A stretch of DNA of 21,025 bases from VRUE01 sp036266075 (GTDB taxonomy: Bacteria > Actinomycetota > Thermoleophilia > Solirubrobacterales > 70-9). Below the pieces are notes generated by a model. That model was given only the letters and a program-made list of their open reading frames with translations. It did no database searches and was not told the origin of the DNA. The DNA is taken from positions 1 to 21,025 of the forward strand of contig DATANV010000026.1 of the NCBI GenBank assembly GCA_036266075.1, written 5' to 3'. Below, piece after piece: positions 15,800-21,025 of the stretch (positions are counted from its first letter, which is position 1; each line of letters starts with the position of its first letter). The position numbers were made by a program, and so were the translations under genes.

Positions 15800-16711
15800 G
15801 TGACCGCGACCAACACCGAAGCCCCCTACTTCCCCGCCGGTCGCTCGATGGCGCGCCGGGTCCACGGCGAGCGCGCCGTCGGCCTGCTCTACGGCCAGCG
15901 AGCGCTGCTGATCGGAGCGCTCGAACCGCTCACCTATACCGGCACGATGCTCTCCACCTGGTCCGGCAACCGGCCATTCGAGCGCCTCGCCCGGACCGCC
16001 AAGATCCAGGAGACCGTCCTCCTCGGCAGCCGCGAGGAGGCCGATGCGGCGCTGGCCAAGGTGCGCCGCCTGCACGAGACGGTCAAGGGGGAGCTGCCCG
16101 AACCGGCGGGAGCGTTCCCCGCCGGCACGCCCTACTCGGCCTTTGACCCGGAGCTGATGCTGTGGACGCTGGCGGTGATCGCCGATTCCGGACGGGCGAT
16201 GTACGAAACGCTGGTGCGGCCGCTCGACGCCGGGGAGCGCGAGCGGCTATGGCAGGACTACGTGCTCTTCGGCGAGCTGTTCGGGCTGCCCCGCTCCGAG
16301 GTCCCGGCGACCCACCGTGAGTTCAAGGCCTGGTTCGACGCCAAGCTGGCGGCGCCCAACCTACAGGTGACCGAGCACGGCCTCGAGATGGCGCCACTGG
16401 TCGCCTTTCGCCAACCGGTTCCCGCGGCGGCGCGCGGCAACATCGCCTTCCAGAACCACCTGATCAAGGGGACCCTCCCGCCCCGCGTGCGCGAGATTTT
16501 CGCCATCCGCTGGAGCCGCGCCCACGAGTCGAGCTTCCGTGCGATCGCCGCCGCCAGCAGGCGCAGCCGCGGCGTCTTCCCGTACCGCATTCGCCGCGGC
16601 CGCAACGACGTTTTCTTCGACGTGGTTACCAAGGCGGAGCGCCAGCGGGGTGGCACGGTGACGCCTCAGCTGCAAGTCCGGCTCACCGGCGGGGGCGGCG
16701 ACTCAGGCTGA
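15800..16711 (+). CDS. DUF2236 oxygenase-like protein (MpaB/Lcp family)
   Basis: This 303-residue protein fits the DUF2236 family, now linked to the haem oxygenases MpaB and latex-clearing protein. Supporting features are the helical N-terminal region RALLIGALEPLTYTGTMLST (34-53), RLARTAKIQ, the RLHETVKGELP segment with His92 as a candidate haem-contact residue, and YSAFDPELMLWTLAVIADS in the middle. No signal peptide is seen, so it is probably cytoplasmic. The GTG start lies 13 bases after the FtsH-like stop codon, which suggests one operon. The C-terminus is Arg-rich and ends in GGGGDSG. The tRNA-Val gene on the other strand begins two bases after its stop. Family assignment is fairly sure; the reaction is unknown. 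Confidence 0.8.
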   Translation: MTATNTEAPYFPAGRSMARRVHGERAVGLLYGQRALLIGALEPLTYTGTMLSTWSGNRPFERLARTAKIQETVLLGSREEADAALAKVRRLHETVKGELPEPAGAFPAGTPYSAFDPELMLWTLAVIADSGRAMYETLVRPLDAGERERLWQDYVLFGELFGLPRSEVPATHREFKAWFDAKLAAPNLQVTEHGLEMAPLVAFRQPVPAAARGNIAFQNHLIKGTLPPRVREIFAIRWSRAHESSFRAIAAASRRSRGVFPYRIRRGRNDVFFDVVTKAERQRGGTVTPQLQVRLTGGGGDSG

Positions 16712-16713
16712 GA

Positions 16714-16786
16714 TGGGCGGTACTGGGCTCGAACCAGTGACCCCCTCCTTGTAAGGGAGGTGCTCTCCCAACTGAGCTAACCGCCC
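16714..16786 (-). tRNA. tRNA-Val (anticodon UAC)
   Basis: The minus strand gives a 73-nt cloverleaf. The acceptor stem is GGGCGGT with ACCGCCC, discriminator A. The D arm is TAGCTCAGTTGGGAGAGC. The anticodon stem is CCTCC/GGAGG with loop CTTACAA, hence anticodon UAC. The T arm is ACTGGTTCGAGCCCAGT. No CCA is encoded. I see no duplicated 3' half near it, so unlike tRNA-Asp it shows no sign of integration here. Confidence 0.97.
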
Positions 16787-16891
16787 GGGAGGACTCGATT
16801 ATGCGGCATCCTGCGTATGGCGTGAGAGCTCCGGGCCAAGCGGGTAGCTATCCGGATGCAGGCTTAGAGTCGGTCGTGTCGGGAGGTGACG

Positions 16892-17578
16892 ATGCTGAGG
16901 CGAACCCGGATATTCCCCATCGCTGCGGCCATCGCGCTGCTCCTTTTGGCTCCAGGCAGCGCAAAGGCGGTGGAGCGGACCGTCTCGGTCACCGGCACCG
17001 CAACGCAGCAGGTGCCGAACGACACCGCCGCGCTCGGGCTCTCGGTGACCAAGGAACGGGCGTCGCGAGCGGCGGCCCTGCGGGTTGCCTCGGCACGGCT
17101 GCAGGCGGTCATCGCCGTGGCCCATGGCACTTCCGGCGTCGGGCCCGGAGACGTCACGACCGGGCGCGTCTCGGTGCGCAAAGTCATCCGCGGGAAGCGA
17201 ACGCTCTACCGGGCGAGCGAGAGCATCTCGGTGATCCTCCACCAGCCCGACCAGGCGGGTCAGTTGATCGCCGCGGCGATCGCCGCGGGAGCGACCGGCA
17301 CGAGCGGGCCGCGTTTCTTCCCGGGCAACCCCGAACTTGCCTACGACAACACGTTGATCGCCGCCTTCGACCAGGCGAAGGCGAAGGCCACCGCACTCGC
17401 AACTCGCGCCGGCGCGACGCTGGGGCCGGCAATCAGCATCGAGGAGGGTGCCGAAGTCGTGCCGGCCGCTCCCAAGGTCGTTCGCGGAGCGAGCGGTCCC
17501 GCAGAGGCCACCCCTCCCACGAAACCGGGCGCCTCGACGGTGACGGCGACGGTCCACGTCGTCTTCGCCCTCCAGTAG
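16892..17578 (+). CDS. Secreted SIMPL-domain (DUF541) protein
   Basis: The protein has about 228 residues. The N-terminus MLRRTRIFPIAAAIALLLLAPGSAKA is a signal peptide with an AKA cleavage site. The rest matches the SIMPL/DUF541 fold: it opens with VERTVSVTGTATQQVPNDTA, continues with AALGLSVTKERASRAAA and TGRVSVRKV, has a central SESISVILHQP strand, and ends in a VTATVHVVFAL strand. Bacterial members are periplasmic or surface proteins of loosely defined role, such as oxidative-stress protection. I chose the ATG at 16892 over the in-frame GTG at 16886 because GGGAGG (16881-16886) is five bases before the ATG but overlaps the GTG. A small membrane protein follows after 14 bases. Confidence 0.87.
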   Translation: MLRRTRIFPIAAAIALLLLAPGSAKAVERTVSVTGTATQQVPNDTAALGLSVTKERASRAAALRVASARLQAVIAVAHGTSGVGPGDVTTGRVSVRKVIRGKRTLYRASESISVILHQPDQAGQLIAAAIAAGATGTSGPRFFPGNPELAYDNTLIAAFDQAKAKATALATRAGATLGPAISIEEGAEVVPAAPKVVRGASGPAEATPPTKPGASTVTATVHVVFALQ

Positions 17579-17592
17579 GCGAGAATCCCGAC

Positions 17593-17919
17593 ATGGACAG
17601 AGAGATCCTTTGGCGCGTGGCAGTCGTGCAGCTGCTGGCCGTGGCAGCGCTCTCGATCCTCCTCGCGATCCTCTTGCCACACAGCTTCTTCGAGGGCTGG
17701 GGCTGGCTGGTTGGGCCGCTCGCCTGGATTTTCAGCGCCTGGGTGACGGCCCGCGTCGTCGGCCTGCCCCCGGCGCCGGTGCTGATCCGTGCGGCGGTGG
17801 CAGGGGTCCCGAGCCTGCTCTTCGTCGTCGTCGGCCTGCACTGGTTTGGAGCCGTCGTGGCGGTAGCCCTGCTCGCGATCTGGTGTGCGTATCTCCCCCG
17901 CCCTTTGGCCCGGCCCTGA
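17593..17919 (+). CDS. Small integral membrane protein
   Basis: This is a 108-residue protein starting MDREILWRV. It has four hydrophobic stretches: VAVVQLLAVAALSILLAIL, WLVGPLAWIFSAWVTARVV, LIRAAVAGVPSLLFVVVGL and FGAVVAVALLAIWCAYL. It therefore probably crosses the membrane four times. I recognise no family or catalytic motif. The frame is open far upstream, but no start there has support; this ATG fits the transition from random to hydrophobic sequence and lies 14 bases after the SIMPL stop codon, so the two genes are likely co-transcribed. No strong ribosome binding site is visible. Confidence 0.7.
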   Translation: MDREILWRVAVVQLLAVAALSILLAILLPHSFFEGWGWLVGPLAWIFSAWVTARVVGLPPAPVLIRAAVAGVPSLLFVVVGLHWFGAVVAVALLAIWCAYLPRPLARP

Positions 17920-17970
17920 ACGGGTATCGGTTGCCCTAGACCGCTCCCGCGACAGGAAGGACGCCGCACC

Positions 17971-18447
17971 ATGCAGCAGAAGATCGTCCCCAACCTCTGG
18001 TTCGACACCGAGGCCGAGGAGGCCGCCGGCTTCTACACCTCGGTCTTCGACGATTCGCGCATCGTCAACGTCACTCACTACACCGACGCCGGGCCGCGCG
18101 AGGCCGGGATGGTGATGACCGTCGAGTTCGAGCTCGGCGGCCAGCGCTTCGTCGGCATCAACGGGGGCCCCGAGTTCAGCTTCGACGAGGCCGTGTCCTT
18201 CGCGATCGAATGCGAGACCCAGGACGAGGTCGACTACTACTGGGAGAAGCTGTCCGAGGGCGGCGAGGAGGGTCCGTGCGGTTGGCTGAAGGACCGCTAC
18301 GGCCTCTCCTGGCAGGTCGTCCCCACCGGCATGGAAGAGCTGTTCGCCGATCCCGATCCCGAGCGGGCGCGCCGCGCGATGGAGGCGATGCTGAAGATGA
18401 GCAAGCTCGACGTCGCGGCCCTGCGCAGCGCAGCCGACGGCGGCTGA
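17971..18447 (+). CDS. VOC-superfamily protein, PhnB / 3-demethylubiquinone MT-like type
   Basis: This 158-residue cytoplasmic protein matches the PhnB-like branch of the VOC (glyoxalase/bleomycin resistance) superfamily. It opens QKIVPNLWFDTEAEEAAGFY, has SVFDDSRI and EFELGGQRFVGINGGPEF, and the distinctive DEVDYYWEKLSEGGEEGPCG, WLKDRYGLSWQVVP and RRAMEAMLKMSKLD. Family members are often labelled '3-demethylubiquinone-9 3-methyltransferase' but have no demonstrated methyltransferase fold, so that name should not be taken as function. AGGAAGG (17955-17961) precedes the ATG by nine bases. It has its own 51-base leader and no obvious partner gene. Confidence 0.92.
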   Translation: MQQKIVPNLWFDTEAEEAAGFYTSVFDDSRIVNVTHYTDAGPREAGMVMTVEFELGGQRFVGINGGPEFSFDEAVSFAIECETQDEVDYYWEKLSEGGEEGPCGWLKDRYGLSWQVVPTGMEELFADPDPERARRAMEAMLKMSKLDVAALRSAADGG

Positions 18448-18613
18448 CACGGCAGCTCAATCGTTCTCGCCGTGCTTCTCTAGATCGAGTTCCGTGGGTG
18501 CGAACCCCGGGTGAGATTCAGGCGAGCCGAGCGCTCGACGGCGCTGCTGAGGGTCGCGGCGCGGACCCGATTCAGTTGACAGGAGGGGCCTCCGCACAGA
18601 CTATGGGGGCCGA
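18448..18613. other. Intergenic leader before the dehydrogenase-like gene
   Basis: These 166 bases hold no gene that I can support. A weak hairpin, CACGGC (18448-18453) with GCCGTG (18469-18474), follows the VOC stop directly and may end that transcript. ACAGGAGG-like sequence near 18577-18584 is too far from the ATG at 18614 to be its ribosome binding site. I found no clear promoter boxes. Confidence 0.4.
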
Positions 18614-21025
18614 ATGATCCTCTCGTACCCAGTCCGACCTCTGAGAATTTCCTGCGCGCTCGCCCTTTGCGTGTTGGCCGCGGCGTGGCACTCCCCCCCA
18701 CCGGCACAGGCCACTCCACTCCAGCCCGGTTTCACCGAATCCGTGGTCTTCAACGGCCTGACCGAGCCGACCGACGTCGCCTTCGCGCCGGACGGCCGCG
18801 TGTTCGTCGCCGAGAAGAGCGGACTGATCAAAGTCTTCTCGAGCCTCAACGCGACGACGCCGACGATTGCGGCCGATCTGCGAACCCAGGTCTACAACTT
18901 CTGGGATCGGGGCCTGCTCAGCATCGCGCTCGACCCGCAGTTCCCCACCCGCCCGTACCTCTACGCGCTCTACACGCTGGACGCCCCAATCGGCGGAACC
19001 GTGCCGCGGTGGGGGCAGCCGGGCGCCACCTCCGACCCATGCCCGACGCCGCCCGGCCCCACCGACAGCGGCTGCGTCGTCAGCACCCGCCTCGCCAAGC
19101 TGACGCTCAGCGGCAGCACCGTTACCGGCGAACAGAGCCTGATCAACGACTGGTGTCAGCAGTATCCGAGCCACTCGGCTGGCGGTCTCGTCTTCGGACC
19201 CGACGGCATGCTCTACGCCACGGGCGGGGATGGCGCTAGCTTCGACTTCACCGACTACGGCCAGGAAGGCAACCCATGCGGGGATCCGCCGGTTCCGGTT
19301 GGCGGCGCGCCGACGCCCCCGACCGCCGAGGGTGGCGCCCTGCGCTCTCAGGACATCCTCACCTCGTCCGACCCGGCCGGCCTCGACGGCAGCATGATCC
19401 GAGTCGACCCCGACACGGGGGCCGGCGTGGCCGGCAACCCGATGAGCACGAGCCTTGACGCGAACGCGCGGCGCATCGTCGCCCACGGGATGCGCAACCC
19501 GTTCCGCTTCACCTTCCGGCCCGGTACCTCCGAAATCTACGTGGGCGACGTCGGCTGGGGATCCTGGGAGGAGATCGACCGCCTCCCCCGCGCCGACGAC
19601 GCGACCGCCGACAACTTCGGCTGGCCCTGCTACGAGGGCACCGGCCGCTCGCCTGCGTACGAGGGCGCGGGCCTGAATCTGTGCAAACAGCTCTACAACA
19701 CGCCCGGGTCCGTCACCTCTCCGCTCTTCACCTATAACCACGGCAGCGACGTGGTCTCCGGCGAGGACTGCACGGCCGCCGGCTCCTCGATCTCCGGCCT
19801 CGCCTTCTACCAGGGTGGCAACTACCCCGCCGCCTACGCCGGCGCGCTCTTCTTCGCCGACTACTCACGACGCTGCACCTGGGTGATGTTCGTAAAAAAC
19901 GGCCTGCCCGATCCGGCTACGCGGGTGAGCTTCCTCAACGAGAACGACCCCGTGAACCTCGAAATTGGCCCCGGCGGCGATCTCTTCCTCGTCGATTTCA
20001 CCGGTTCGCTGCGGCGCATCAGCTACCCCGGTGTGAATCGCGCGCCGACCGCGGTCGCGCTCGCCCAGCCGCAGTCCGGCCCACTGCCGCTCACGGTGAA
20101 CTTCGACGGCACGAGCTCGACCGACCCCGACGCCGGCGACACGCTCACGTACGCCTGGGATCTAGACGGCGACGGCCAGTACGACGACTCGACGGCGGCG
20201 AAACCGACCTGGATGTATACCAGCCCCGCGACGATCACGGTGCGCCTTCGCGTGACCGATAAAGGGGGACTGTCGGCGACCAGCTCGGTGGTGATTGGTG
20301 CCGGCAACGAACCGCCCCACGCGCAGATCGACACCCCGACCGCGGCACTGCACTGGGCGGTCGGCGACCTGGTCTCCTTCTCCGGCCAGGGCAGCGACCC
20401 GCAGGACGGGACGCTCGGTCCGGCGAGCATGTCGTGGGCCCTCGTGATGCGCCACTGCGTCACCTTGAACGACTGCCACTCCCACTCGATCCAGTCCTAC
20501 CCCGGCGTCTCCTCAGGAACGTTCACGGCCCCCGATCACGAGTATCCGTCATACATCGAACTGCGCCTGACCGTGTCCGACAGCGGCGGCTTGAGCGACA
20601 CCGCGACGCTGCGCCTCGACCCCCGCACGGTCGACCTCACCTTCCGCACCGACCCCTCGGGCCTGACGCTGGTGGCCGGCCAGCAGAGCGCGGCGACGCC
20701 ATTCACCCAGACCGTCATCGTCGGCTCTCGTAACTCGATCGCGGCGCCAACGCCGCAGTCGCTGAATGGCTCACGGCTGGGCTTCGTCTCCTGGTCGGAC
20801 GGGGGCGCCCGCACTCACGACATCGTCGCGCCAGCGACGGCGACGACGTATACGGCGACGTACCAGCCCGAACCGTCGCCACCGGGCCTGGTCCTCGCCT
20901 ACGGCTTCGAGGAGACCTCCGGCACGCTCGCCAGCGACGCCTCGCCCGCGAAAAACGACGGCACCGTCAACGGCGCTACGAGCACCGCCAGCGGTCGCTT
21001 CGGCCGGGCGCTCAGCTTCGACGGG
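18614..21025 (+). CDS. Secreted glucose/sorbosone dehydrogenase-like protein with PKD and LamG-like domains, 3' partial
   Basis: The frame is open from the ATG at 18614 to the window end: 804 codons, no stop. Residues 1-33 (RISCALALCVLAAAWHSPPPAQA) form a signal peptide. A beta-propeller of the glucose/sorbosone dehydrogenase family follows (about 40-470): LTEPTDVAFAPDGRVFVAEK, RGLLSIALDPQF, HSAGGLVFGPDGMLYATGGD, AHGMRNPFRFTF, VGDVGWGSWEEID, DNFGWPCYEG, EIGPGGDLFLVDF. Residue 475 onward is a PKD domain (NRAPTAVALAQ, DGTSSTDPDAGDTLTYAWDLDG), then a second PKD-like stretch (about 565-660). A LamG-type jellyroll begins at 758 (LVLAYGFEETSG, GRFGRALSFDG). Propeller relatives oxidise sugars with PQQ, but many multi-domain ones have no shown activity; PKD and LamG parts usually bind polysaccharide or other surfaces. 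I infer an extracellular carbohydrate-associated protein. GGGGG at 18605-18609 supports the start. Confidence 0.9.
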   Translation, partial: MILSYPVRPLRISCALALCVLAAAWHSPPPAQATPLQPGFTESVVFNGLTEPTDVAFAPDGRVFVAEKSGLIKVFSSLNATTPTIAADLRTQVYNFWDRGLLSIALDPQFPTRPYLYALYTLDAPIGGTVPRWGQPGATSDPCPTPPGPTDSGCVVSTRLAKLTLSGSTVTGEQSLINDWCQQYPSHSAGGLVFGPDGMLYATGGDGASFDFTDYGQEGNPCGDPPVPVGGAPTPPTAEGGALRSQDILTSSDPAGLDGSMIRVDPDTGAGVAGNPMSTSLDANARRIVAHGMRNPFRFTFRPGTSEIYVGDVGWGSWEEIDRLPRADDATADNFGWPCYEGTGRSPAYEGAGLNLCKQLYNTPGSVTSPLFTYNHGSDVVSGEDCTAAGSSISGLAFYQGGNYPAAYAGALFFADYSRRCTWVMFVKNGLPDPATRVSFLNENDPVNLEIGPGGDLFLVDFTGSLRRISYPGVNRAPTAVALAQPQSGPLPLTVNFDGTSSTDPDAGDTLTYAWDLDGDGQYDDSTAAKPTWMYTSPATITVRLRVTDKGGLSATSSVVIGAGNEPPHAQIDTPTAALHWAVGDLVSFSGQGSDPQDGTLGPASMSWALVMRHCVTLNDCHSHSIQSYPGVSSGTFTAPDHEYPSYIELRLTVSDSGGLSDTATLRLDPRTVDLTFRTDPSGLTLVAGQQSAATPFTQTVIVGSRNSIAAPTPQSLNGSRLGFVSWSDGGARTHDIVAPATATTYTATYQPEPSPPGLVLAYGFEETSGTLASDASPAKNDGTVNGATSTASGRFGRALSFDG

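Noticed and set aside
13078..15816. A 912-codon minus-strand open frame across the MBL and FtsH-like genes
   Set aside because: It is antisense to two well-supported genes with intact catalytic motifs; its translation is low-complexity and Arg/Val/Gly-rich, as expected from the complementary frame of GC-rich genes.
16801..17592. Upstream extension of the small membrane protein frame
   Set aside because: It overlaps the SIMPL gene in another frame and translates to Arg/Gly/His-rich nonsense; membrane helices begin only after the ATG at 17593.
18572..19741. A 389-codon minus-strand open frame over the dehydrogenase-like gene
   Set aside because: The plus strand encodes a signal peptide and clear propeller motifs; the minus frame has no domain.

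Overview
The window comes from a high-GC Gram-positive-type genome. I infer an actinobacterium, most likely Thermoleophilia/Solirubrobacterales. The grounds are strong G/C third positions, the N-terminus of the small secreted protein at 5195-5608 (a 'RPSPALVVAMIALFASLGG' type of leader that I associate with that class), and the gene mix. No marker gene here fixes the taxon.

Left, accessory part (1-7230): a very large RHS/YD-repeat polymorphic toxin, cut by the window start, with a C-terminal toxin tip. Seven bases after it is a 202-aa gene that I read as its immunity protein. A small secreted protein converges on that gene. A rightward large-serine-recombinase gene follows. It runs without a stop into a 42-nt copy of the 3' half of tRNA-Asp, carried in a 44-bp direct repeat at 7187-7230.

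Middle (7187-9606): the same 44-bp sequence recurs at 9531-9574 as part of the intact tRNA-Asp(GUC) gene on the minus strand. Between the two copies lies almost nothing but one minus-strand gene, a NodU/CmcH-type carbamoyltransferase. This looks like a single-gene cassette accreted at a tRNA attachment site beside a serine recombinase, and it is the most unusual structure in the window.

Right, chromosomal-looking part (9661-21025): a divergent MarR regulator and DHA2-type MFS exporter pair share an operator-like palindrome. A nested hairpin separates the exporter from a convergent gene for a secreted zinc-metalloprotease-like protein. Then come an MBL-fold hydrolase; a short FtsH-like AAA protease closely followed by a DUF2236 (MpaB/Lcp-like) oxygenase; tRNA-Val(UAC); a secreted SIMPL-domain protein followed by a small membrane protein; a PhnB-type VOC protein; and a long secreted glucose/sorbosone-dehydrogenase-like protein with PKD and LamG-like domains, cut by the window end.

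The RHS gene uses mainly GAA and AAA codons, whereas genes on the right use GAG and AAG almost exclusively. This supports a foreign origin for the left part.
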